Below are positions 1 through 8,337 of a stretch of DNA of 64,000 nucleotides, in pieces. The stretch's first letter is position 1, and every line of letters begins with the position of its first letter. The stretch is from Pseudomonas sp. R84 (GTDB lineage Bacteria > Pseudomonadota > Gammaproteobacteria > Pseudomonadales > Pseudomonadaceae): contig NZ_CP019426.1 of NCBI RefSeq assembly GCF_009834515.1, positions 2,965,501-3,029,500 on the forward strand, in the 5' to 3' direction. Both the position numbers and the translations under genes were made by a program. Under the pieces are notes generated by a model, which searched no databases, was not told the DNA's origin, and saw nothing but the letters and a program-made list of their open reading frames with translations.

Positions 1-75
1 TTCTGGCGTAGTCGTAGGCAATGGCGCAAGACGTTGTAGCCTTGAGCCGGTAACGCGGCGTGTCTTTTAAACAGT
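1..75 (-). repeat. Distal end of a second DUF6124-type leader element
   Basis: The first 75 bases match positions 37283-37353 closely, starting with an almost identical block of about 40 bases and ending in a shared gtgtctttaaac-like stretch (here gtgtcttttaaac). At 37 kb this block is the far, upstream end of the leader of a minus-strand DUF6124 gene. By analogy a second DUF6124 gene on the minus strand should lie just left of the window; this is inference. Confidence 0.6.
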
Positions 76-216
76 GATGGAAAACTCGTAAACACGCCTC
101 ATCAACACGCCGTTCAAAATGGCATGCGTCAATACTCAGATCATTGCGTTGGAACCCTCACGCCAAGGTACGCACCAACACTAAGTTGCAACCCAAAAAG
201 ACGAGGAAGGATACCC

Positions 217-1224
217 ATGTCAGTTCATCCGATTTTGTTTCTGGGCGGATCCGGCGCCATCGGCCACCGTTCTGCCGAAGCGTTGCGTGCTGCCTATCCT
301 GAGGTGCCGTTACTGATCGGCGGCCGCGACCTCGCCAAGGCTCAACAGGCTGCCGAGGAAATGGGCGGGGCGCAGGGCGTAGTCATTGATCCTGCTGCCG
401 ATGACCTGGGGCTGGGTGATCGCCCGGTCAGCGCCGTGGCGGTTTTCTATATGGATCATTCCCTGGCCGGACTGCGTTTCGCGCAGCAACGCAAGGTGCC
501 GCACTTGAGCATTTCGTCCGGCATTTTCGAGATTGCGCCGCAAATCGCCAGTTACATCCATCGCCCTGACGCATCCCCAATCGTGCTGGGTTACGAATGG
601 ATGGTGGGCGCGACGACGGTGGCGGCGCTGCACATTGCTGAGGCGTTTGCCCGGGTGCGCGATATCCGCATTGATGCGCTGGTCGACGAGGAGGACGGCG
701 GCGGGCCGACCGTGGCCAAGGATTTCGAGCACCTGAACAAGATGCTGCCCGCCGCCCTGACTCGGCGCGATGGCAATTACATCTGGCGTGAAGGTGAGGA
801 GCAGAGCGTCAGCTTCCGTGCGCTGGACGGCACGTCGATGCAAGCCTCTGGCTTCTCGTCCATCGATGTTAGCGGGCTGGCTGCCGCTACCGACGCGCCA
901 AATGTGCAGTTCAATCTGGCCAGCGGGGTCAGTTCTTCGCGGCGCGCGGGTCGGCCGATGTCGACTGAGATCCTTATCGAAATGGTCGGCGAGGATCGCA
1001 AGGGTCGGACGTTGCACACACGGCATGCCGTCGTTCACCCGGCAGGTGCCGCAGCGTTGACAGGGCTTAGCGTGGCCATGTTGCTGGAACGACTGCTCGG
1101 GCTGGATGGCAAGCCACCCACTCCGGCAGGTCTGTACTTCCCTTATCAGTTGCTCGATGCCGGTGCGTACCTGGAGCGTCTGAGCAAAGAGGGCGGTGAG
1201 TTGCTTGAATTGAAAGTGCAGTAA
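217..1224 (+). CDS. Saccharopine dehydrogenase-like NAD(P)-binding protein
   Basis: 335 residues. The N-terminus is a Rossmann fold with a glycine-rich dinucleotide loop (FLGGSGAIGHR, residues 7-17), followed by an acidic-plus-arginine strand end (IGGRDLAKAQQ). This pattern fits the saccharopine dehydrogenase NADP-binding family, whose pseudomonad members are mostly uncharacterised reductases; the substrate cannot be read from sequence. An in-frame ATG at 124 would add 31 residues, but the start at 217 is preceded by a good GAGGAAGG ribosome site and begins just before the Rossmann strand. The gene stands alone and converges on the GFA gene, with a strong hairpin in between. Confidence 0.8.
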   Translation: MSVHPILFLGGSGAIGHRSAEALRAAYPEVPLLIGGRDLAKAQQAAEEMGGAQGVVIDPAADDLGLGDRPVSAVAVFYMDHSLAGLRFAQQRKVPHLSISSGIFEIAPQIASYIHRPDASPIVLGYEWMVGATTVAALHIAEAFARVRDIRIDALVDEEDGGGPTVAKDFEHLNKMLPAALTRRDGNYIWREGEEQSVSFRALDGTSMQASGFSSIDVSGLAAATDAPNVQFNLASGVSSSRRAGRPMSTEILIEMVGEDRKGRTLHTRHAVVHPAGAAALTGLSVAMLLERLLGLDGKPPTPAGLYFPYQLLDAGAYLERLSKEGGELLELKVQ

Positions 1225-1263
1225 GGCAAGTTTCCTTCGTTAACGCCGATCGTTCTGATAGAT

Positions 1264-1295
1264 CCGCTGGCGAGCCTTGATGTGCTCGCCAGCGG
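1264..1295. terminator. Bidirectional hairpin between convergent genes
   Basis: A perfect 12-bp inverted repeat (CCGCTGGCGAGC and its complement) with an 8-base loop lies between the convergent stop codons at 1224 and 1306. There is no long T run, so it may be a REP-like element that also ends transcription. Confidence 0.6.
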
Positions 1296-1305
1296 GCATT
1301 CGCGC

Positions 1306-1698
1306 TCAAGGCGAGTGCCAAAGCCCACCATCCGCCACCGGCACCTCACCCAGATCATAAGGATTGATCCCCTCAAGACACCCCACATTGAAACCAAACT
1401 CATGCGGATTGGTGCTGCGTCGATGATGGGTGTAAATGCCGCAGTTACCGCAGAAAAAATGCTCAGCCACTTGCTGGCCAAAGCTGTACTTCAACAACGC
1501 AGACTTACCGCGAATGACCTTCAAGTCCGTAGCCGGCACCGCTGCGACGATCGCGCCTCGGCGTTTGCAGAACGAACAGTCGCAGCGGTGGGGCGTGGGC
1601 AGGCCTTCGGGCAAGTGGATTTCGAGGATAACGGCGCCGCAGTGGCAACTCGCGCGGTGGTCACGGCGGATCAGCGTGTTGCCGATTTGTTTGAGCAT
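1306..1698 (-). CDS. GFA family protein (glutathione-dependent formaldehyde-activating fold)
   Basis: 130 residues with the zinc-binding cysteine pattern of the GFA/Mss4-like fold: a CHCG motif near residue 18, CDCSFCKRRG near 39 and CGNCGIYTHH near 83. Members bind zinc; many are annotated as aldehyde- or glutathione-linked, but their true substrates are usually unknown. The start at 1698 is preceded by a GGAG site. The stop of the upstream DUF6555 gene lies two bases before this start, so the two genes are almost certainly co-translated. Confidence 0.85.
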   Translation of the reverse strand: MLKQIGNTLIRRDHRASCHCGAVILEIHLPEGLPTPHRCDCSFCKRRGAIVAAVPATDLKVIRGKSALLKYSFGQQVAEHFFCGNCGIYTHHRRSTNPHEFGFNVGCLEGINPYDLGEVPVADGGLWHSP

Positions 1699-1700
1699 GA

Positions 1701-1949
1701 CTACGCCTCCATCCAGTCCACCGTTGCCGTTTCGCGCCATTTCACCTCGGTAATGCCGAACCGCTCGGCCTGGGGTTTGGAGATGACTTTCAACGGTGGC
1801 TTGCCAGGTTTGGGAATCGGCGCAATGCCGGCATCGCAGCTCGCCCAATGCCATGCGTCAGCATTGCGCATGGTTTTCGCGCGGATGACGAATGATTTTG
1901 GCTGGCCGTGAAGTTTGTATTCGATGACGAAGATGTCGACGTTGCTCAT
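1701..1949 (-). CDS. DUF6555 family protein
   Basis: 82 residues. The pattern VIEYKLHGQPKSFVIRAKTM, then AWHWASCDAGI and a C-terminal FGITEVKW, is what I recognise as DUF6555, a small cytoplasmic family restricted mainly to pseudomonads and of unknown function. A consensus AAGGAGG ribosome site precedes the ATG at 1949; longer starts lack one. It is the first gene of a two-gene unit with the GFA protein. A divergent relative is encoded at 27668. Confidence 0.8.
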   Translation of the reverse strand: MSNVDIFVIEYKLHGQPKSFVIRAKTMRNADAWHWASCDAGIAPIPKPGKPPLKVISKPQAERFGITEVKWRETATVDWMEA

Positions 1950-2143
1950 GAGTTCCTCCTTACGCTCATACGCAAATGAGTTTTGTCGACGAAAAAAATT
2001 CAAAGGATTTTCGCGGTTTGTTTCAGGCCGCTGGCAATTGTTTTGCTTTGAACGGTTGGAACCGGCGGTGGCCTAAAGATCGAGCGTCTGCCAGGCAGAT
2101 ACGCGGACGAACAGTCTCAACGAACTCACCCCCGGAGGTCCCG

Positions 2144-2578
2144 GTGAACAAGACGATCAGTGCCGAGGATCTGGATATTCTGCTCAAGCACAACGATGAC
2201 GGTTCCCTGTTCAAATGGCTGCTTGCCAGTTTCCTGATGGGCAAGCGGATACAGGCCGAAATTGCCGCCGAAGCCTATCGGGTGATTGCCGATAAACACG
2301 GGCGCGATACACCGCGCAAGCTGGCTGCGTGCAGCCACCGTGAACTAGTCGCGATGCTCGGGGAGGCGCATTACGTGCGTTACGACGAGACCACCGCAGT
2401 GCGGCTGCACGCCTTGGCACGCAAACTTAACGATGAGTACTCGGGCAAGGTCAGCCATATGGTCGAGGCCAGCGCTGACCGCCAGGCGTTTGAGAAACGG
2501 CTGGCGGAGTTCGACGGCATCGGTCCGAAAACCGTGGAAATCTTCATGCGCGAAGCAAGCGCTGTACTTGGTTTTTGA
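2144..2578 (+). CDS. Short helix-hairpin-helix (EndoIII-like fragment) protein
   Basis: 144 residues from a GTG start with a CGGAGG ribosome site (2133-2138); the ORF extends upstream but without such a site. The C-terminus carries FDGIGPKTVEIFMREA, a helix-hairpin-helix that matches the DNA-binding hairpin of HhH-GPD DNA glycosylases and keeps a lysine at the position of the catalytic Lys. The chain ends a few residues later, so the aspartate and the iron-sulfur loop of endonuclease III are missing. It is likely a DNA-binding protein; glycosylase activity is doubtful. Database entries for such proteins are often mislabelled DNA methylase. Confidence 0.7.
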   Translation: MNKTISAEDLDILLKHNDDGSLFKWLLASFLMGKRIQAEIAAEAYRVIADKHGRDTPRKLAACSHRELVAMLGEAHYVRYDETTAVRLHALARKLNDEYSGKVSHMVEASADRQAFEKRLAEFDGIGPKTVEIFMREASAVLGF

Positions 2579-2625
2579 TCGCAGGCAGCAATCCAGTCAC
2601 GGTCACTGCCGGGATCATTCGCAGG

Positions 2626-3102
2626 CTACCTGACTCGACGACCAGAACGATTGATCGCCAATAGGCACAGCCCGACCAGCAATGCAGCGCCTGCAACCAG
2701 GAGCGCCGAAGGTTGCATCGGTTGGCGCAAGCCTGCTGCTGTATGCCGCTGCGATATCGCCCGAGGTCGGGTTTCAATGGCTATTTCGTCAAGCGTCTGC
2801 AATGGCGTAATGACCTCTACCTGAAACGGCATTTCCTCGATGCTCAGACGCAGGCCGTCTGTCAGCTCAAGTGTCCGTGCGGTGATAGTGCCGACGATTC
2901 TGTCCGGATAAACCGGATCACCATTGGGATCGAGTTGGTCATACAGGAATTTCTGCCCTTCGAGCCAGCCCACGGCCGTTTGCAACTCGGGGCCCAGGTA
3001 ATACTTGCCGTCGAGGAAAAACCCAGCAAATTGCGGCGCGCGCTCGACGCTTTCAATGCGATAACGCTCACCCGGTTTCATACCGGTTTCAAGGGCAATC
3101 AT
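2626..3102 (-). CDS. Tail-anchored membrane protein of unknown function
   Basis: 158 residues from an ATG with GGAGGG upstream; the much longer reading frame has no plausible earlier start. Most of the chain is a soluble beta-rich domain (two segments with FFLDGKYYLGP and VYPDRIVGTITA). It ends in a single hydrophobic helix (ALLVAGAALLVGLCLLAI, about residues 134-151) followed by a short Arg-rich tail. This layout predicts a C-terminally anchored inner-membrane protein with its domain in the cytoplasm. I do not recognise the family. Confidence 0.7.
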   Translation of the reverse strand: MIALETGMKPGERYRIESVERAPQFAGFFLDGKYYLGPELQTAVGWLEGQKFLYDQLDPNGDPVYPDRIVGTITARTLELTDGLRLSIEEMPFQVEVITPLQTLDEIAIETRPRAISQRHTAAGLRQPMQPSALLVAGAALLVGLCLLAINRSGRRVR

Positions 3103-3250
3103 GGTCAATCCCTCCGCTGTAGGTTCAGCGGTAGAGAACAAGGATCGACCGTCGTTCCATGTAAAAGAGGAAAGGTAGCGGTTGTCCCGGAACGGACAGG
3201 CAAACGGTGAAAACAACTTCGTCCGGTGAAGGCCGGGCGAAGCAGCAGCG

Positions 3251-3709
3251 CTACAGGTCCAATGCTTTCGCCATGATGATCGTGCGCTCCGCCCCGTGGA
3301 ACTCGTCGCGGATTTTCTGAAAGCCGAGCGAAGCGTAAAAGCCCTCCGCGGTGATTGAGGAGGGAACACGAAGCACCTCCACGCCTGCGTCGAGTGCGCT
3401 TGATTCAATCTGCGCCATCAGGTGTCTTCCAATGCCCTTGCCCTGATAGCGCGGGTCGACAAATACGCTGCGGACAACGTCCTTATCCATACTTGCCGTT
3501 GCGACGACTCGGCTGTCGATTGTTGCGACGAGTACCTGGCGTTCGGTCAACCATTGAAGGATCGCCTCAGGCGTAAAGTGTTGCGTCACTTGATTGATGA
3601 TTTCCGGAGAATAATCCTGCGCATTGGACTCGCGCAGCGTGTGGGTGATGGTTCGACTGATGGCCGGCGCATCTGTATGCGTAGCCTTTCGAATCAGGTA
3701 ATTGATCAA
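3251..3709 (-). CDS. GNAT N-acetyltransferase (copy 1)
   Basis: 152 residues. The acetyl-CoA pyrophosphate loop RYQGKGIGRHLM and preceding strand VVRSVFVDP are standard GNAT motifs A/B. A distinctive C-terminal block (RVPSSITAEGFYASLGFQ, then EFHGAERTIIM) is shared almost word for word with the GNAT at 28022, so the two are paralogues. The start is a TTG at 3709 preceded by GGGAGAG at a good distance; no ATG is available upstream of the conserved N-terminus. The acetyl acceptor is unknown. Confidence 0.85.
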   Translation of the reverse strand: MINYLIRKATHTDAPAISRTITHTLRESNAQDYSPEIINQVTQHFTPEAILQWLTERQVLVATIDSRVVATASMDKDVVRSVFVDPRYQGKGIGRHLMAQIESSALDAGVEVLRVPSSITAEGFYASLGFQKIRDEFHGAERTIIMAKALDL

Positions 3710-3798
3710 GCCAGCGCTCTCCCGATTTACGGCGTGGGTTGTTCGATCCGGTGCCTAATAGGCGATTCACAACGTCCGCGCTGATCAGTCCGGATCAC

Positions 3799-5148
3799 TC
3801 AGGAGAGCAAACGCACACCCGAGCGGATCAGCCCCTTTGACGTCAATTCCCGAATCTTTTCCCGCAATGCGTCGCGCTCGGCCTTGGGCGTTATCGGATC
3901 GGCAGTCAGATACTGCCTGTCGCACCACGATTCGATTTGGCTGATCCAGTAATTCTGTCCGGCATGCCCCGTGTCGAGGCGGCTTAACAAGTAGCCGACT
4001 TGTTGCCAGGTCGGCAGCAGTTGGAAAATGGCGCTGCGCCGCGCCAACGGGAGTTCATGCCAGTCTTGATCAAGTTTGGCTTTCACTCCACGGATCAACA
4101 GCGGCCAGGACACTTTGTCCAGTCGCGCAATCACCACCGAAAAAACTTTATCCGACGGATCGTCGAGTGCCGCGAACAGTTCAGGCAATTGATCATCGCG
4201 AAGCAGGCGCGCTGCTGCCTGTCGCACGGTGACAAAAGCCGAGCGTAATGCGCGGGCATGCCAGTGCTCTGGCAACGTGTCAGCGAGTTCATTGGTCAGG
4301 CCGAGCACGCCCAGCCAGTGTTGTTTTGCTGTGGGCAAAGGTTGACTCAAGCGCTCGGCGAGGACCGTATGCGCCTCAACGTCGTTACGCGGTGCGGCCC
4401 ACAGTGCCAGATTGCGCACCGCGGGTGACACATCCAATAAGGCTTCGCGCAGAACAGGTTTTGGATCGGCGAGGAGCGGGAGCAGCGCATACAGCACGAG
4501 CGCGCGGATTTTGGCGCCCGGGTGTGACATCGCTTCAAGCAGCAACGGCAGACGTTGTGCCGCCGGCAACATCGCACTCGCCGGCACTGCCATCAAGCGT
4601 ACGGTCAACTCGCGATGCGCCAGAGCACTGCGCAGCAGGGTTTCGGGATTTTCAGGGTTTTCCAGCAACAGCGTAAACAGGTAGCGCGCGGTTTTACCCT
4701 GACGATGCAAGAAGTCGGCATACACCTCATCCCGGCATTCCGCCGATTGCAGCAGTGCGCGCACCGTCGACAGCGTCTGGCTGTGGTCGACCCGGCGTTG
4801 CGCTGCCAGTGCCATCAACGGTCCAAGGGCGGACAACCAAGCCTGAGTGTGGGCGGGCGACAAGTAGTGTTGCAGGCCTGCCGCCGCGAGGTCGCGCACC
4901 TGCGGGACCCAATCGTTCAGGCGTTCGATCAACACCGCCAATGCTTCGGCAGACGCTTGCCTGCACATTTCTCGCACAGCGACTTCACGAACAAAACCGT
5001 TGGCGTGATTACTTACGTCTGCCCATGTGCCGGTGCTGCCGACGTGAGCGAGTATTTCCAGCGCCTCGTTGCGTCGGTAGTCCTCATAAGTGGCAGGCTG
5101 TCCTTGCTTGCGTGCCAACCGGGTCAGCCAGTCTTGTGTGGTGTTCAT
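3799..5148 (-). CDS. HEAT-repeat protein
   Basis: 449 residues made almost entirely of paired alpha helices with repeated patterns such as LNDWVPQVRDLAAAGLQHYL and SHPGAKIRALVLYALLPLL, typical of HEAT/armadillo-like solenoids that act as protein-binding scaffolds. There is no signal peptide or membrane helix, so it is predicted cytoplasmic. An AAGGAC site lies about 11 bases before the ATG. It sits alone, and its neighbours give no clue to a partner. Confidence 0.75.
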   Translation of the reverse strand: MNTTQDWLTRLARKQGQPATYEDYRRNEALEILAHVGSTGTWADVSNHANGFVREVAVREMCRQASAEALAVLIERLNDWVPQVRDLAAAGLQHYLSPAHTQAWLSALGPLMALAAQRRVDHSQTLSTVRALLQSAECRDEVYADFLHRQGKTARYLFTLLLENPENPETLLRSALAHRELTVRLMAVPASAMLPAAQRLPLLLEAMSHPGAKIRALVLYALLPLLADPKPVLREALLDVSPAVRNLALWAAPRNDVEAHTVLAERLSQPLPTAKQHWLGVLGLTNELADTLPEHWHARALRSAFVTVRQAAARLLRDDQLPELFAALDDPSDKVFSVVIARLDKVSWPLLIRGVKAKLDQDWHELPLARRSAIFQLLPTWQQVGYLLSRLDTGHAGQNYWISQIESWCDRQYLTADPITPKAERDALREKIRELTSKGLIRSGVRLLS

Positions 5149-5353
5149 CGGGCAGTGCGTCCTTGCGGGGGCAAATTGTTTTGCGCAAAAGCGTCAGCCT
5201 ACGCGACTGGCGCCCGAGCACAAAATATCTTCGCTGCCATCCGGGCAGTGCGACGAGCCACGGCGCGTCGCCATAATTCAGGATGGATTGTCCATGGCCC
5301 AGACACACCTTCGCCCGACACAGGCCGGGCGAAGGTGCACAACGCAATCGCGA

Positions 5354-6283
5354 TCAATAATCCCAGATCGCCGGAATCCAGCGAAACGCCTCGCCATTCA
5401 CGGCAACACGGCCCACCGATGGAAACGGCAGGTGCGTGGCGACAAACAGTTCGCCACTGGCCGCAGCTTCCTGCAATAGCCGGACGCGCACGCGCACCGC
5501 TTCATTCGGGTCGTGCTCGAAGCCGTTGTGCCAGTCCGGGTGGTCGAAGGCCACCGGGAACAGGGCGTCGCCGGCGAAGGTCAGGCGTTCGTCGCCGGAG
5601 CTCACGTAGACCACGCAGTGGCCCGGGGTGTGGCCGCCGGTGAGTTTGGCGACGACGCCAGGGGCGACTTCGAACGTGTCTTCGAAGATCCGCAGTTTGC
5701 TTTGATATTGCTGGATGAACGCGTTGGCGGTGGAGCGCAATACATCCGGCACCGGTGCGGGCATGTCGGTATAAGTGAAGTCCGGCGAGGTCCAGAAGTC
5801 GACTTCGGTGGCGGTGACGTGGATGCGCACGTCGTCGCGCAGACGGTTTTTCACGGTGTCGACGAGCAGGCCGCCGATGTGGTCCATGTGCATGTGGGTG
5901 ATTACGATGTCGGTGACATCGCGTAGGTCGATACCGGCCGCCGCGAGGCGTTTGGGAAATTGTCCGGCGCGGGGGAACCCGGGGAACTGCCCGCCGAGGC
6001 CGGCGTCGACGAGGATCACCTGTTCGCCGCTACGCACCACCAGCACGTTGAGTGCCCAGTCGAATGCGTCGGGGCCCAGATACATCTCCTTGAACCACGC
6101 AGCACGGGCTTCGGGATCGGCGTTGGTCGACATGGTCTGGGTCGGCAGCGGCAGGACGCCGTCGCTGATCACCATCACGTCGATGTCACCCAGGCGCAGC
6201 GCGTAGCGCGACGGCACCAGTTCTTCGGGCGGGGTTTGCAGGGTTGCGCTATTGGCGGTGAAGGAATCCAGATGCACGGTCAT
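5354..6283 (-). CDS. MBL-fold metallo-hydrolase
   Basis: 309 residues with the metallo-beta-lactamase signature HMHMDH (in VITHMHMDHIGG, about residue 115), a downstream GGHTPGHCVVYV histidine and an FAGDALFP aspartate, so both metal sites appear complete. The closest described groups are lactonase/quorum-quenching-like and Zn hydrolases; substrate is not determined here. The start at 6283 has AAGGAG upstream. It lies 53 bases downstream of the FAD oxidoreductase on the same strand, and the pair probably forms an operon. Confidence 0.85.
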   Translation of the reverse strand: MTVHLDSFTANSATLQTPPEELVPSRYALRLGDIDVMVISDGVLPLPTQTMSTNADPEARAAWFKEMYLGPDAFDWALNVLVVRSGEQVILVDAGLGGQFPGFPRAGQFPKRLAAAGIDLRDVTDIVITHMHMDHIGGLLVDTVKNRLRDDVRIHVTATEVDFWTSPDFTYTDMPAPVPDVLRSTANAFIQQYQSKLRIFEDTFEVAPGVVAKLTGGHTPGHCVVYVSSGDERLTFAGDALFPVAFDHPDWHNGFEHDPNEAVRVRVRLLQEAAASGELFVATHLPFPSVGRVAVNGEAFRWIPAIWDY

Positions 6284-6336
6284 GGTGTTCTCCTTGTACT
6301 CAGGCAAGACATCGGTTCGAGGTTGAAGGGGGGCGA

Positions 6337-7539
6337 TCAAGCCACCGGAATTGCCGGGTCGGCAGCGGCCAGCGCGGCGCTGCGCTCGGCGGCCGGCGGG
6401 TAGATCCACACGCTGTTGATTTGCGTCTTCAATTCTTTGGCTTCGGCTTTCACCAGTTTCAGTTGGCGATCCCAGCCCTCGGTGTACACGGCGCCCCAGG
6501 CACCCAGGTCAAGGCAGGTAACGTACTTCGGCTGACGGTAAGTGGTTGGCGCCACGCCGAGCAGATCGGCGACGGCGTTGTTGCCAGCGTGACGACCGAG
6601 GCTGATGGCGTGCTGGCAAGACATCACCGAGAAGTTACCGACGTCGTCGGTGGCGGCGCGGGCGACATCGCCGGCGGCGAATACGTGATCGAGACCTTGC
6701 ACTTTGAGGTTGCCATCGACGTGCAGACGACCCTGGACGTCGCGTTCGGCGTTGAGCTGTTCAGTCAATGGACTGGCGCGGAAACCCACGGTCCAGATCA
6801 CCGTGTTGCTTTCGATGTGGCGGCCATCGGCGAGAGTTACGCCGTTGGCATCCACGCCGGCGACCGAGGCGTCGACGATCCACTCAATGCCCAGTTCTTT
6901 CGAGGCTTCGATGATGGACGGGCGAATCCCGTCGCCCATGGTCGCGGCGATGTCTTTGCTGCGATCAACGATGATCACTCGAACGTCTTGACCCTCACCC
7001 AGAATGGCGCGCAAACGGGCCGGCATTTCGGTTGCGGTTTCGATCCCGGTGAAGCCTCCGCCGGCGATGACCACAGTGTTGCGGGCCTTGCTGGCCGGCT
7101 GACTGGCCAGCGAGATCAGGTGGCGTTCCAGCCGCGCCGAAGATTCGATCTGGTCAACGTCGAAGGCGTGTTCTTTCAGGCCCGGCACTGGCGGACGGGC
7201 CAGTTGGCTGCCGCTGGCCAGCACCAGGCGATCGTAAGAAAGTTCGCCCGGGCGACCGTTTTCATCGCGATAGCCGACGCGACGTGCCTGGCCGTCGATG
7301 CTTTCAGCGGTGCCTTTGACGAAGCGCACACCGACAGCGTCGAAAAGTGCGTCGAGCGGCGCATACATGCTGTGCACGTCGGGTTCGTAGAAACGCGGAC
7401 GGATGCGCAGTTCGGCTTGCGGGGCGAGCAGAGTGATCTCCACGTCGTGACGGTCATGCATGTCCAGCAAACGCGCGGCGCTCAACGTGCTCCAGAGTCC
7501 GCCGAATCCTGCACCGATCACCAATAATTGCTGTTTCAT
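6337..7539 (-). CDS. NAD(P)/FAD-dependent oxidoreductase (NDH-2-like)
   Basis: 400 residues with an N-terminal FAD-binding GAGFGGLWS loop, a second NAD(P)-binding GGGFTGIETATEM loop around residue 160, and the conserved FAAGDVA motif near residue 291 of the pyridine nucleotide-disulphide oxidoreductase superfamily. The layout resembles type II NADH dehydrogenases, but there is no C-terminal membrane helix, so a soluble or peripheral enzyme is likely. GGGAGC precedes the ATG. It is the first gene of a unit with the metallo-hydrolase. Confidence 0.85.
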   Translation of the reverse strand: MKQQLLVIGAGFGGLWSTLSAARLLDMHDRHDVEITLLAPQAELRIRPRFYEPDVHSMYAPLDALFDAVGVRFVKGTAESIDGQARRVGYRDENGRPGELSYDRLVLASGSQLARPPVPGLKEHAFDVDQIESSARLERHLISLASQPASKARNTVVIAGGGFTGIETATEMPARLRAILGEGQDVRVIIVDRSKDIAATMGDGIRPSIIEASKELGIEWIVDASVAGVDANGVTLADGRHIESNTVIWTVGFRASPLTEQLNAERDVQGRLHVDGNLKVQGLDHVFAAGDVARAATDDVGNFSVMSCQHAISLGRHAGNNAVADLLGVAPTTYRQPKYVTCLDLGAWGAVYTEGWDRQLKLVKAEAKELKTQINSVWIYPPAAERSAALAAADPAIPVA

Positions 7540-7762
7540 AAAATGCTCCCTGACGCTGATGGTTGGATAAACCGAGTCGTGGTTTCGACTCTGGCGAGAC
7601 GATCACTGGCCGCCGCAAACTGCTTGCCGTACTGCATGGCGCTTAGTCGCCCGCTGTCGAAAACAATGCTATGGCGTCGGGGCTGCGGGCGCAGTTGTCC
7701 ATCGGTGTGCGTCGATTACGCATGCGTTGAGGGGAGGTATACGAAGGTATCGAACTGTTGGC

Positions 7763-7833
7763 GCTGCCGAAGGCGGCGATCTGTTGATCTTGCTTTTAAA
7801 GGGCAACAGCAAAAGATCGCAGCCTTCGGCAGC
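7763..7833. repeat. REP-like inverted repeat
   Basis: Two 20-base arms (7763-7782 and 7814-7833) are reverse complements with one mismatch and enclose a 31-base loop. The arm ending agatcgcagccttcggcagc is a common intergenic palindrome in fluorescent pseudomonads. The trailing ctcctacgcggg continues into the 3' end of the next gene. Confidence 0.75.
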
Positions 7834-7835
7834 TC

Positions 7836-8207
7836 CTACGCGGGAGGTGTTTTATTCAGGGTTTGTTTGATATGGCTGAGCAAGTCATCAGCCTGGAAGG
7901 GCTTGGGCAGGCAAGCCACCACTCCGGGGACTCGGGTGTTCACGTCATCGGGATGAGCAGTGACGAAAATCACCGGAATGCGCCAGCCTTGCGCGTGCAA
8001 TGCCTCATGGAGTTGCAGGCCGCTCATGCCGGGCATCTGGATATCGGAAATCAGGCAGTGCGTCTGCGAGGGGCCTGTTGATTGAAGAAACGCGCAGGCG
8101 CTGGAATAGCTCAGCACCCGGTAGCCACTGGCGCGCAGCAAGCTGTTCAGCGCACTGCGAATGGCCTCGTCGTCGTCAACCACTGCAATGACAACCGTGT
8201 TGTGCAT
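7836..8207 (-). CDS. Receiver-only response regulator
   Basis: 123 residues forming just a CheY-like receiver: acidic triad VVDDDE (residues 10-13), phospho-acceptor D55 in SDIQMPGM, the threonine in FVTAH and lysine in PKPF. There is no output domain, so it would act by protein contact or as a phosphate sink. Its sequence is FixJ-receiver-like, and it lies in the same block as a FixJ-type regulator and a giant hybrid histidine kinase, making that kinase the likely partner. The stop codon falls inside the flank of the REP-like element. Confidence 0.85.
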   Translation of the reverse strand: MHNTVVIAVVDDDEAIRSALNSLLRASGYRVLSYSSACAFLQSTGPSQTHCLISDIQMPGMSGLQLHEALHAQGWRIPVIFVTAHPDDVNTRVPGVVACLPKPFQADDLLSHIKQTLNKTPPA

Positions 8208-8337
8208 AAGGCTCCCTGGCCGGATGGGCACGCGTTACGACTCCTGTCGTTCTTGCACCATACGCCGTCCGCACTGGCGCAAAACTATACCTAGGTATAG
8301 TCGGTCGAGACCCTTTGACTCTCAGCCGTTCGGGCCA

